Below, in pieces: positions 44,321 to 52,346 of a DNA stretch of 64,000 nt. The notes under the pieces were generated by a model. The model was given only the letters and a program-made list of their open reading frames with translations, searched no databases and was not told where the DNA came from. Source of the DNA: Lentisphaerota bacterium (lineage in GTDB: Bacteria; Verrucomicrobiota; Kiritimatiellia; UBA8416; JAIOPI01). The stretch covers positions 1 through 64,000 of the forward strand of contig JAIOPI010000024.1 in NCBI GenBank assembly GCA_021413965.1, read 5' to 3'. Positions within the stretch are counted from its first letter, which is position 1; each line of letters begins with the position of its first letter. Both the position numbers and the translations under genes were made by a program.

Positions 44321-45457
44321 ATGAAGATCACCCAACTGGAAACCTTCTTCGTCAAGCCGCGCTGGATGTTCCTGAAGGTGTCCACGGACGAGGGCCTGGT
44401 CGGCTGGGGGGAGCCCATCGTGGAGGGCCGCGCACGCACCGTGGCCATGGCCATCGAAGAATTGCACCCGCTGCTGATCGGGCAGGATCCCCGGCGCATC
44501 GAGCATCTCTGGCAACAAATGTATCGCGGCACCTTCTACCGCGGCGGCCCCATCCTGGTGAGCGCCATCAGCGGGATCGAACAGGCGCTGTGGGACATCA
44601 AGGGCAAGGCGCTGAACGTCCCGGTCTACGACTTGCTCGGCGGCTCCTGCCGAACGCGCATTCGCATGTACACCCACTGCGGCGGGGCCTCGCCGCAGGA
44701 CGCCACCATGCAGGCCAAGGGCCTGCGCGTCAAAGGCTACACCGCGGTGAAAACCGGCATCGACGGTCCGGTGCGGGCGATTGACAGCATGGAATTCATC
44801 GACAAAACCGTGACGCGCATCGCGGCCATCCGGCAGGAACTGGGCCGCGGCGTGGATCTCGCCGTGGATTTTCACGGGCGCCTGAGCCCGGCCATGTCCA
44901 AGCGGCTGATCCCGCTGCTGGAACCGTTCCAACCCATGTTCATCGAGGAGCCGTGCCTCCCCGAGAATGTGCCGGCCCTCGCCGCCATCACGGCCTCGAC
45001 CACGATCCCCATCGCCACCGGCGAGCGCCTGTTTACACGCTGGGGCTTCCGCGAAGTGCTGGAGCGCCAGGCCGCCGCCGTGCTGCAGCCCGATGTCTGC
45101 CACGCCGGGGGCATTTTCGAGACGCGCAAGATCGCCGCCATGGCCGAGACCTACTACGTGAGCATCGCGCCGCACAATCCGCTCGGCCCCATTTCGCTGG
45201 CCGCCTGCCTGCAGGTCGACGCCTGCACGCCTAATTTCCTCGTACAGGAACACCCGGGCCTTTCCAATCGCTGGGACCTCGGCCACGGCTTCCTCAAGAC
45301 GCCGTTCAACATCCAGGAAGGCTACATCGAGACGCCCCAGGGGCCCGGGCTCGGCATCGACGTCAATGAAGATGCCGTCCGGGAACGCGCCTACCCGGGG
45401 GACTGGGATACGCCGCGCCTGCTCCAAACCGACGACCACTCCGTGGCGGATTGGTAG
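44321..45457 (+). CDS. D-galactonate dehydratase-like enolase superfamily enzyme
   Basis: A 378-residue mandelate racemase/muconate lactonizing-type enzyme. Metal ligands and acid/base residues follow the galactonate dehydratase pattern: Asp183 and His185 in DFHGR, Glu209 in IEEP, Glu235 in GER, and His285 in APHNPLGP. It would dehydrate D-galactonate to 2-keto-3-deoxygalactonate. Related sugar-acid dehydratases share these residues, so the substrate is inferred. An AGGAGG-like ribosome binding site precedes ATG 44321. Confidence 0.85.
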   Translation: MKITQLETFFVKPRWMFLKVSTDEGLVGWGEPIVEGRARTVAMAIEELHPLLIGQDPRRIEHLWQQMYRGTFYRGGPILVSAISGIEQALWDIKGKALNVPVYDLLGGSCRTRIRMYTHCGGASPQDATMQAKGLRVKGYTAVKTGIDGPVRAIDSMEFIDKTVTRIAAIRQELGRGVDLAVDFHGRLSPAMSKRLIPLLEPFQPMFIEEPCLPENVPALAAITASTTIPIATGERLFTRWGFREVLERQAAAVLQPDVCHAGGIFETRKIAAMAETYYVSIAPHNPLGPISLAACLQVDACTPNFLVQEHPGLSNRWDLGHGFLKTPFNIQEGYIETPQGPGLGIDVNEDAVRERAYPGDWDTPRLLQTDDHSVADW

Positions 45458-45463
45458 CGACAC

Positions 45464-45910
45464 ATGACCGACGCCACCACGGGAACCTTCCGTCCGCTGG
45501 ACCAGCCGGATCGCCGCCTGCCCGGCAAAACCGCCGTGCTCGTCTCCGGACACGCACCCGAGGAACAGTCCCGGCTGCTGGAGGCCCTGTCACGCGCCGG
45601 ATTGCCAGCCCTGCCGGTCGTGTTCGTCACCGACAAGTCCGCCACGCTCACGCTGCAGGATCTGGCGGCGTGCCCGCACGCCACCGGGCTGCACGAAACG
45701 GCGCCGCTGCCGCGCGCGATTGTATTGTCCGGACTTCAGGAATCACAGTTGCACACCGTGATGGCGGCGTACAAGGCCTGCCGGCTGCCGCCCGCCCTGT
45801 GGGCCACCGCGACGGATACGACGGCATCCTGGACGCTGAGGGCGCTGCTGGACGAACTGCAGAAGGAGCGGCAGGCGCTGGCTGACGCCCTGCGCCGTCC
45901 GCAAGGTTAG
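45464..45910 (+). CDS. DUF3783 domain protein
   Basis: A 148-residue protein. The C-terminal half (about residues 75-140; AIVLSGLQESQLHTVMAAY, ATDTTASWTLRALLDEL) has the DUF3783 pattern. The N-terminal part has one Rossmann-like segment (TAVLVSGHAPEEQSRLL). Function is unknown. It starts 6 bases after the dehydratase stop and overlaps the convergent next gene by four bases. Confidence 0.65.
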   Translation: MTDATTGTFRPLDQPDRRLPGKTAVLVSGHAPEEQSRLLEALSRAGLPALPVVFVTDKSATLTLQDLAACPHATGLHETAPLPRAIVLSGLQESQLHTVMAAYKACRLPPALWATATDTTASWTLRALLDELQKERQALADALRRPQG

Positions 45911-46461
45911 AGCCCTTCGCCCGCCCCACGCATGACCAGAACCGGGCTGAAGCGGGATTCGGCCCCGCGCTGGCGGGATTCCAACTCCGTGACCGACTCG
46001 TCCACCAGCTTCTGGATCTGCTGCAGCACGCGCAGATCCCCCCACGCCACGAGTTCGTCCAGCCACTCCTCGAGGTGCGTTTCAAGGTGCTCCGTGTCTT
46101 CGAGCAGGCGCCACTGCCGGTGCGTCCAGTCGTAGTACATGCGATCCAGGTTATACGCGTACGGCTGCTTCAGCCCCGACAGCAGCGCGGACAGCACATT
46201 CCCGCAACAGCCCGCCACGACGAGACGGCCCAGGAAGCGCATCTCCGCCTCCTGCGCGCGCGACAGGCTGCTGAGTTCGCGCGGATCGAAGCTGAGCAGT
46301 CCCTTCTGCTGCAGGTCCATGAGGGAGACCCAGTTCAGCCCGATGAGTTGACACAACGCCTGCGGGCTATGGGGTTTGAAGACGTCGAAAGAGAACGCAC
46401 TTTGAACGTGACCATCCACTCCCGCCGACACCACCCTGGCGCGTTCCACATCCTTGTTCAT
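45907..46461 (-). CDS. Hypothetical protein, MerR-like or helix-turn-helix N-terminus possible
   Basis: A 184-residue protein starting at ATG 46461 (MNKDVERARVV). Residues about 35-65 (LCQLIGLNWVSLMDLQQKGLL) resemble a recognition helix pair. Residues 70-100 are alanine/leucine-rich with a Cys-Cys pair. The C-terminal half is helical and acidic (WLDELVAWGDLRVLQQIQKL). I do not recognise a family. It is divergent from the DUF763 gene across 228 bases. Confidence 0.55.
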   Translation of the reverse strand: MNKDVERARVVSAGVDGHVQSAFSFDVFKPHSPQALCQLIGLNWVSLMDLQQKGLLSFDPRELSSLSRAQEAEMRFLGRLVVAGCCGNVLSALLSGLKQPYAYNLDRMYYDWTHRQWRLLEDTEHLETHLEEWLDELVAWGDLRVLQQIQKLVDESVTELESRQRGAESRFSPVLVMRGAGEGL

Positions 46462-46689
46462 GGCACCACTCCTGAAACGCAATGTCATCGATCATCACGA
46501 TGCCGGAGGGGACACGGGACCTCGTCCGGCTGTACCAACGCCACACCGCGTTGACCACCGGAAGTTTACCAGCCAGTCGCGGGACTGAAAAGCCAATTGA
46601 ACAAATAAATGAACTGGCCAATGCCGGCAGGCCCGAAGGGCCGGGAATCTCACTTTCTCCCGCCGCACCGCCCGCGCTATGATCGACCG
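46462..46689. promoter_or_regulatory. Divergent intergenic region before the DUF763 gene
   Basis: A 228-base spacer between divergent genes. It includes an AT-rich stretch (about 46590-46615) and the hairpin GCCGGCAGGCCCGAAGGGCCGG just after. Promoters for both genes are expected here, but no convincing -35/-10 pair is clear. Confidence 0.3.
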
Positions 46690-47976
46690 ATGCCACGCGC
46701 ATACGCCAACTTACCCCTGCACACCGGCCGGGCGCCACGCTGGCTGTTCGCTCGCATGACGCGCCTGGCCGGCGCCCTTACCGAGGGACTCGTCATGACG
46801 TGGGGACCGGACGGGTTCCTCGCGCGCATCGCCGACCCCTTCTGGTTCCAGGCCCTCGGCTGCCTGCTCGGCTTTGACTGGCACTCCTCCGGCCTGACCA
46901 CCACGACCTGCGGCGCACTGAAGGAAGGCCTGCGCGGCCGCGCCCACGACTTGGGCCTCCACATCGCCGGCGGCAAGGGCGCCGCCTCGCGCAAGACACC
47001 GGACGAAATCCGCGCCGCCTGCGAGAGCAGCGGCCTCGACGCGGAGGCCCTCGTCTATGCCAGCCGCATGTCGGCCAAGGTCGATAGCGCCGCCGTTCAA
47101 GACGGCTTTCAGATCTATCACCATTGCTTCATGTTCACGGCCTCAGGCCGTTGGGCGGTGGTACAGCAGGGCATGAACGAGGACACGGGATGGGCCCGGC
47201 GCTATCACTGGCTCGGCCGCAACGGCCACCCCTTCGTGTGCGACCCCCATGCCGCGATCTGCTCGGACGGCACAGGCCCCGTCGTCAACCTGGTGGCGGC
47301 GGAAGCAAGCGACTCCCGCACCGCCACCGCCGCCGTCAGCCGCCTGCCACCGGAAGCCCTGATGCGGGACTTGCGCCACGCCCTCGCCGCCGCTCCCCAC
47401 CTGGACCTGCCCGCGCGCCACCGCATCCTGCGCACCGACATCCATCCCGACCGCCTCGCCCAGACCTTCCTTCGCACGTACGCCCGCCAGCCCGAAACGT
47501 TTGAAACCCTGTTGGGGCTGCCGGGCGTGGGCCCCCAATGCCTGCGGGCCCTGAGCCTGCTCGGCCAGCTGCTCTACGGCGCCGCCCCCAGCTTCCGCGA
47601 CCCCGCCCGCTTCTCCTTCGCCCACGGCGGCAAAGACGGAATTCCCTTCCCGGTCGATCGCCAAACCTACGACACGACCGCCACGGTCCTCGAACGTGCC
47701 GTGCGGGACGCGCGCCTGGGACAGACCGAATCTCTGGACGCCCTCCGCCGGCTGGAGCGCTACTGGAACCAGCTGGACGCCCGCCCCGCCACACCCCTGG
47801 CTCACGCAACTGGTGCGGCACCGCATGGCGGGAGCGGCCCAGGCCAACGACCATTCACCCCCGCCCTCCCCAGGCGATTCCCCCCGCAGACCGAGCAGTC
47901 CCGGAAGGGCTCAACGCCACCGTCGGATGAAAAATTCAAACAGTTTTGCCTCGACCTGCCAATGGAATCCCCATAG
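46690..47976 (+). CDS. DUF763 family protein
   Basis: A 428-residue protein with the DUF763 start (MPRAYANLPLHTGRAPRWLFARM), the WFQALGCLLGFDWHSSG block and the YHHCFMFT...GRWAVVQQGMN region. A helix-hairpin-helix-like segment LLGLPGVGPQCLRAL (about 277-291) follows. DUF763 proteins occur mainly in thermophiles and archaea, and a role in DNA metabolism is suspected. The C-terminal 70 residues are low-complexity and may not be conserved. Confidence 0.8.
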   Translation: MPRAYANLPLHTGRAPRWLFARMTRLAGALTEGLVMTWGPDGFLARIADPFWFQALGCLLGFDWHSSGLTTTTCGALKEGLRGRAHDLGLHIAGGKGAASRKTPDEIRAACESSGLDAEALVYASRMSAKVDSAAVQDGFQIYHHCFMFTASGRWAVVQQGMNEDTGWARRYHWLGRNGHPFVCDPHAAICSDGTGPVVNLVAAEASDSRTATAAVSRLPPEALMRDLRHALAAAPHLDLPARHRILRTDIHPDRLAQTFLRTYARQPETFETLLGLPGVGPQCLRALSLLGQLLYGAAPSFRDPARFSFAHGGKDGIPFPVDRQTYDTTATVLERAVRDARLGQTESLDALRRLERYWNQLDARPATPLAHATGAAPHGGSGPGQRPFTPALPRRFPPQTEQSRKGSTPPSDEKFKQFCLDLPMESP

Positions 47977-48022
47977 AAATAGGTCGGCACTCGCAATACA
48001 GATGCTGATGCGCGGTGGGGCT

Positions 48023-48325
48023 ATGACACTCGAGGAATTCGAACGACATGTGGCAACGCACGCCACGCCGCCCGGGGACATGGCGCGGCCTCTGCAAGCG
48101 CTCTGGCATGCCGCCAAAGGCAACTGGAACGCGGCCCACGAACTGGTGCAGCGCATGGACTCGCTCACCGGCAGCTGGATTCATGGGCATCTTCACCGCA
48201 TCGAGGGTGACCTCAGCAACGCCGCACATTGGTACGCGCACGCCGGCCAACAGATGCCATCGATCCCCGTGCCACAGGAGCGCGAAAAACTGATCCACCA
48301 CTTCCTGCATAGCGAATCGGACTAG
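48023..48325 (+). CDS. Small helical TPR-like protein
   Basis: A 100-residue protein (start ATG 48023 after GGTGGGG). The helices LQALWHAAKGNWNAAHELVQ and WIHGHLHRIEGDLSNAAHWY have TPR-like spacing. Similar short proteins occur in Proteobacteria, function unknown. An upstream ATG at 48002 is possible. It lies 46 bases after the DUF763 gene. Confidence 0.6.
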   Translation: MTLEEFERHVATHATPPGDMARPLQALWHAAKGNWNAAHELVQRMDSLTGSWIHGHLHRIEGDLSNAAHWYAHAGQQMPSIPVPQEREKLIHHFLHSESD

Positions 48326-48509
48326 CGCCTCATCGAGCGGGGCAGACGATCTCGCACACAGCCGGAATCCGGCGTACAAGCCGCCCCTTGGCGGTGGCGG
48401 ACGTGAGCCCGGAGGGGCCATCCGGCAATCCCGTCGCACTTCTGCCGCTCCCATGGTACGATGCTCCGCTTTTCCGGGATGTGGTGTCGGACCTCTGCGA
48501 TAAATACAA

Positions 48510-49628
48510 ATGAAACTCGCTGTCTTTGTCTCGCCGCACGGCATGGGGCACGCCGCCCGAGCGGCGGCCATTCTCGCCGCCCTTCACGACCGGCTGCCCG
48601 CGCTGCAGACGCACCTGTACACGCTCGTTCCCGCCCCGTTTTTTCGTGAATCCGGCGTGACGAATCTCGTGTATCGCCGCTGCGATACTGACCTGGGCCT
48701 CGTGCAGAAGAACCCGCTGGAAGAGGACGTCACCGCGACCCTGCACCAGCTGGCGCGCCGGCTGCCTTTCGACAACACCGTGGTGCGCACCCTTGCCGCC
48801 GAACTCCTGGCCCACGGCTGTCGGGCCGTCCTGTGCGATATTGCACCGCTGGGACTCGCGGTGGCCCGCACGGCAGGGCTGCCTTCGATCCTGGTGGAAA
48901 ACTTCACCTGGGACTGGATCTACGCGGGTTATGCACAACGTGAACCGGCCTTCACCCCATTCATCGATCTGATGCGCGCGACCTTCGCCCTCGCGGATTT
49001 TCGCATGCAGACCGAACCCGTCTGCCTGCCCCTGCCCGGCGCCTTCCAAACCGGGGTCGTCAGCCGCCGCCCCCGCACGCCACGCGACGCGGTGCGCGCG
49101 CGCCTGGGTCTGGCACCCGGCGCGCCCGCCGTGCTGCTCACGGGCGGGGTCATCCCCGGTGGCGCCGCCGGACTGGCTCCTCTGCGCCATGCCACCCCGT
49201 ACCAGTTCATTGCCGTCGGCGGACAGGCCCCGGAGCAGCGCGACGGACAGGTGGTGTCGCTGCCGACGACCTCGGATATCTACCACCCCGACCTCGTGCA
49301 TGCCTGCGACGTCGTGGTCGGGAAGCTGGGCTACAGCACGCTGGCAGAGGTTTACCATGCCGGCGTGCCCTTCGCCTACCTGACCCGCGACCAGTTTCGC
49401 GAATCGAAGTCGCTGGAGGCGTTTGCCGTGTCATGCATGCCCAGCCAGCGCATCGCGTACCCCGAACTGGTGGACGGAGGCTGGATCCGCGCGCTGCCGG
49501 CCCTGTTGGCGCAGCCTCGCGTAACGCGATCGACCACGAACGGAGCGGAACGCGCCGCGGACTGGCTGGTGGCGAACGTGCTGCAGCCCGGAGCCCCAGG
49601 CCGCGTGCCGCCGCCGCAGCCGGATTAG
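48510..49628 (+). CDS. MurG-like GT-B glycosyltransferase family protein
   Basis: A 372-residue protein with the GT-B signature: N-terminal FVSPHGMGHAARAAAIL (6-22), a central domain junction near LLTGGVIPGG, and C-terminal VVVGKLGYSTLAEVYHAGVPFAYL. The last segment is the donor-site region shared with MurG, MGDG synthases and the N-terminal domain of L-arabinokinase-like proteins. The donor sugar is unknown. Its stop overlaps the convergent sigma-54 activator stop. Confidence 0.75.
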   Translation: MKLAVFVSPHGMGHAARAAAILAALHDRLPALQTHLYTLVPAPFFRESGVTNLVYRRCDTDLGLVQKNPLEEDVTATLHQLARRLPFDNTVVRTLAAELLAHGCRAVLCDIAPLGLAVARTAGLPSILVENFTWDWIYAGYAQREPAFTPFIDLMRATFALADFRMQTEPVCLPLPGAFQTGVVSRRPRTPRDAVRARLGLAPGAPAVLLTGGVIPGGAAGLAPLRHATPYQFIAVGGQAPEQRDGQVVSLPTTSDIYHPDLVHACDVVVGKLGYSTLAEVYHAGVPFAYLTRDQFRESKSLEAFAVSCMPSQRIAYPELVDGGWIRALPALLAQPRVTRSTTNGAERAADWLVANVLQPGAPGRVPPPQPD

Positions 49629-51364
49629 CCCTCGGGCTTCCACTGGGCGCTCTTCGGCAGATCGCCCGGGATGATCATGCAGGCCTTCATGCGGCGGTAG
49701 AGCGTCGCGCGCCCGATGCCCAGCATGCGCGCCGCTTCGCCACGATTGCCGCCCGCACTCTCCAGCGCACGCAGGATGCGCTCTTTCTCGGTGTCCGTGC
49801 CAGCGTCCCGTCGCGCCTCGAAACGCGACGGCCCCTCGGTCAGTTCGGGAGGTAGGTCCTTGACCCGGATAATCGGCCCCTTGCAGTGAATGGCGGCAAA
49901 CGAAATGGCATTCTTCAGCTCGCGCACGTTGCCGGGCCAGCGATAGTCCACAAACGCCCGCATGGCGTCCTGGTCAATCTCGTCAATCTGCTTGCCGGTC
50001 GCGGCGCGGGACTGCTTGAGAAACGTGCTGACCAGCAGCGGAATGTCGTCCGTGCGCACCCGCAGCGGCGGCAGGTTGATGCGCGCGATTCGCAGGCGGT
50101 ACAGCAGGTCGAGACGGAAATTGCCGCGCGCCACCTCGTCGTTCAGCGACTTGTTCGTGGCGGCGATGATGCGCACATCGACCTTGCGCGCCTTGGTCTC
50201 GCCAATCCGCATGACTTCCTTCTGCTCCAGCGCGCGCAGGATCCGGGTCTGGGTGTTCATCGGGATGTCCCCGATTTCATCAAGGAAGATCGTGCCGCCG
50301 TCCGCGGCCTCGAAGAAACCCTCCTGGTCCGACGACGCGTCCGTGAAGGCACCCTTCTTGTGCCCGAACAGCTGGCTGTTGATGAGCGAGTCGCTCAGGC
50401 CCGCCGAATTGACGACGATCAGCGGCTTGTCCTTGCGGTGGCTGGAGGCATGAATCGCGCGCGCCACCAGTTCCTTGCCCGTTCCGGTCTCGCCTTCGAT
50501 CAGCACGGTGGCGTCCACGGCGGCCACGTCCCGGATGAGCTGAAACACTTCGTGCATGGCATCGCTGGCCCCGATCAACTCATGCAGGCGGGCCTTGTCT
50601 TCCAGCAATTGCCTCAGGTCATACACCTCGGTCACGTCGTAAAGGCAGAGGATGCGCTTGGCGGGCATCCGGGGATCGTCGCGGACATCCAGTTCAAAGG
50701 CGAAGTGACGGCCGCGATGCGTGACGGCGTTGAGGGTAATGCGGCGGCGCTGCCCCAGCGGTGCCTGCAACAACTCGCGCACGCGCAGCTTGTCTTCCTC
50801 GGTGATCGGCAGCACCCGCTCCCACGGCCGCCCCAGCGCCTCCGCCACGGGGCCGCTCAACAACCGCTCGGCGCTCGCGCTCAGGAACTCCAGGTCGCCC
50901 CGCTCGTTGACGATGGCCGTCACAATCTGCAACTGGTTCAGGACCGCCAGCAAGTCGCCCTGGATCTTCCGGATCTCGGCAATCAGGTTGGTCTGCTGGC
51001 GGCGCAGCAGGGAGAGCTCATTTGCATTCTGCTGAATGTCGAACAAGTGGTAGGCCTGGGCCGTCGCGTCGAGCAACAGCACGTAGTCGCCATCGTCGGA
51101 CGGAAAGAGGTGCAGGTCTGCGTAGACTTCCGGCATGACCTGCACGAGCGGAAGAAAGACCGCCTCGCCGCTCAGAGGCAGCATGCCCTCAAGGTAATCC
51201 AACTGGTGACCGACGGGCTCATCCGGCGCCAGCGTGCCGATCCCGTAACGTTCATATTCGCCGCCCTGACCGCGAATCGTGCCATCCGCCGCCACCTGGA
51301 CGTACGCCGGGTGCCGGCGATCCACGCACAGGCGGCGCAGTTCGTCGACAATGGGCTGTGGCAT
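49625..51364 (-). CDS. Sigma-54-dependent transcriptional activator with PAS-like sensor region
   Basis: A 579-residue bacterial enhancer-binding protein. The N-terminal region (1-120) contains a QLDYLEGMLPLSGEAVFLP block, then a coiled coil and a PAS-like domain (about 143-245). The AAA+ domain (about 264-490) has Walker A GETGTGKE (291-298), the sigma-54 loop GAFTDA (338-343, D where GAFTGA has G) and Walker B GGTIFLDE (356-363). A Fis-type helix-turn-helix follows (about 530-560). It lies immediately downstream of the Ras-like GTPase gene, with a possible GTG start at 51379. Confidence 0.85.
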   Translation of the reverse strand: MPQPIVDELRRLCVDRRHPAYVQVAADGTIRGQGGEYERYGIGTLAPDEPVGHQLDYLEGMLPLSGEAVFLPLVQVMPEVYADLHLFPSDDGDYVLLLDATAQAYHLFDIQQNANELSLLRRQQTNLIAEIRKIQGDLLAVLNQLQIVTAIVNERGDLEFLSASAERLLSGPVAEALGRPWERVLPITEEDKLRVRELLQAPLGQRRRITLNAVTHRGRHFAFELDVRDDPRMPAKRILCLYDVTEVYDLRQLLEDKARLHELIGASDAMHEVFQLIRDVAAVDATVLIEGETGTGKELVARAIHASSHRKDKPLIVVNSAGLSDSLINSQLFGHKKGAFTDASSDQEGFFEAADGGTIFLDEIGDIPMNTQTRILRALEQKEVMRIGETKARKVDVRIIAATNKSLNDEVARGNFRLDLLYRLRIARINLPPLRVRTDDIPLLVSTFLKQSRAATGKQIDEIDQDAMRAFVDYRWPGNVRELKNAISFAAIHCKGPIIRVKDLPPELTEGPSRFEARRDAGTDTEKERILRALESAGGNRGEAARMLGIGRATLYRRMKACMIIPGDLPKSAQWKPEG

Positions 51365-51462
51365 GCTCTCATCAATCACGGTGCTGTTCTCCGCACGGTA
51401 GGCCCCACCCCCGGTCAACGGCGGCGGAGCGGGCACGCGGGCGCTGGTGGACTCGGCCGCGG

Positions 51463-51960
51463 TCAAACGGCAATCAAATCCCGAGCGAGACGCTGGAAGG
51501 CCGCTTCGACGCCCATACCAGTCTTGGCGCTGGTCTTGAGCGTCAGCCAGCCGTCCCGCGTCAGGGACTCGATCGTCTGGTCGTCGATTTCCCATTGCCC
51601 CTCAAGATCGGATTTGTTCAGCAGCATGATGGCAGGCAGGGGGCCCAGCGCGCTCCGGACGCGACTGGCGATGCTGGTGGCGGCATCCAGGGTTTCGCGC
51701 CGCGTTCCGTCCACCACGAGAATGTAGCCGGATGAACCCCGCAGGTAGCTGGGCGAAATGTCCTGCGTGATATCTTCCCCGTGAATGTCCCAGATCAGCA
51801 GATCGACCGGCTGGTCCCCGATCTGGACTTCCTTCTTGTCGACCTTGACCCCCACGGTGGTCAGGTACTTCTCGGAAAAGATGCTCCGGACGAACTTCTG
51901 TACCAGGCTCGTCTTGCCCACGGAAAAGGCGCCCAGCATGCAGATTTTCTTCTTTATCAT
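51463..51960 (-). CDS. Small Ras/Rab-like GTPase
   Basis: A 165-residue protein with all G motifs: G1 GAFSVGKTS (10-18), a threonine in TTVGVK as switch I, G3 WDIHGED, G4 NKSD and G5 SAK. It has no lipidation motif. Bacterial relatives of this type (Rup/MglA-like) control polarity or signal transduction. It is cotranscribed with the sigma-54 activator, which starts about 100 bases downstream, and is preceded by the OmpA-family gene on the same strand. This suggests GTPase-linked signalling between envelope and transcription. Confidence 0.85.
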   Translation of the reverse strand: MIKKKICMLGAFSVGKTSLVQKFVRSIFSEKYLTTVGVKVDKKEVQIGDQPVDLLIWDIHGEDITQDISPSYLRGSSGYILVVDGTRRETLDAATSIASRVRSALGPLPAIMLLNKSDLEGQWEIDDQTIESLTRDGWLTLKTSAKTGMGVEAAFQRLARDLIAV

Positions 51961-52030
51961 GAAGTCGCATCTTGATTCATGCTCCCATGGAAATCAAGTA
52001 CTTGCGCGGCCATCACCCCGCGCCGGCGCA

Positions 52031-52079
52031 GAAAGCAAAAAGCCAGGAGTCGCGATCGACCACCTGGCTTCCTGCTTTC
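52031..52079 (-). terminator. Rho-independent terminator (minus strand)
   Basis: Perfect 8-base arms AAGCCAGG and CCTGGCTT (52040-52047 and 52063-52070) are followed on the minus strand by TTTTTG and a second T-rich stretch. Outer arms GAAAGCA/TGCTTTC (52031-52037 and 52073-52079) extend the stem. Confidence 0.65.
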
Positions 52080-52165
52080 CCTCGGCCGTCAACCAGTAAG
52101 GTTTCATTGGTAGCCCCGTCAGTACGTAGCTGACGTGGGTCCTCTCATACCAAACCGGTATCGGT
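52031..52165 (-). ncRNA. Putative structured small RNA with sarcin-ricin-like hairpin
   Basis: Reading the minus strand from about 52165, the RNA would hold a CGTCAG/CTGACG hairpin (52130-52135 with 52117-52122). It also carries a GGTATGAGAGGACC segment (52151-52138) that resembles the 23S rRNA sarcin-ricin loop (AGTACGAGAGGACC), and an ACCA/TGGT hairpin. It ends in a T-rich terminator. A promoter-like TTGGCA/GATAAG pair lies just upstream. No known RNA family is recognised. This is inferred from base pairing and flanking signals. Confidence 0.4.
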
Positions 52166-52171
52166 CAGCAA

Positions 52172-52199
52172 CTTATCGATATAGCACAGCACGTGCCAA
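52172..52199 (-). promoter_or_regulatory. Promoter-like sequence upstream of the putative small RNA
   Basis: On the minus strand TTGGCA (52199-52194) and GATAAG (52177-52172) are separated by 16 bases. Five of six and four of six positions match the sigma-70 consensus. Confidence 0.35.
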
Positions 52200-52346
52200 A
52201 CCGTGCGGGCGGCGTCGCGCGAGCCAGCCGGTTCGACGCAACCACCTGCTTGTGGGGTGTTTACAAGTGAAGCCCGCGTCGAGTAGATGGGGGCGGCCGC
52301 AGGCTTGTCTCACCCCATGGCCGAAACGTCTCAAAGCGGCGAGACG

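Larger units (their letters stand above)
51961..52346. other. Intergenic region with structured RNA between OmpA-family gene and GTPase gene
   Basis: A 386-base spacer on the minus-strand path. It contains a likely small RNA (about 52031-52165), with its own terminator and promoter-like sequence (given as separate entries). The rest holds the end of the OmpA-family gene's transcript and the leader of the GTPase gene. No reading frame is convincing. Confidence 0.5.

Noticed and set aside
52031-52165. Fragment of a 23S rRNA gene
   Set aside because: Only the sarcin-ricin-like 14 bases resemble 23S rRNA. The flanking sequence does not follow the rRNA helices, so a decayed rRNA gene is not supported.
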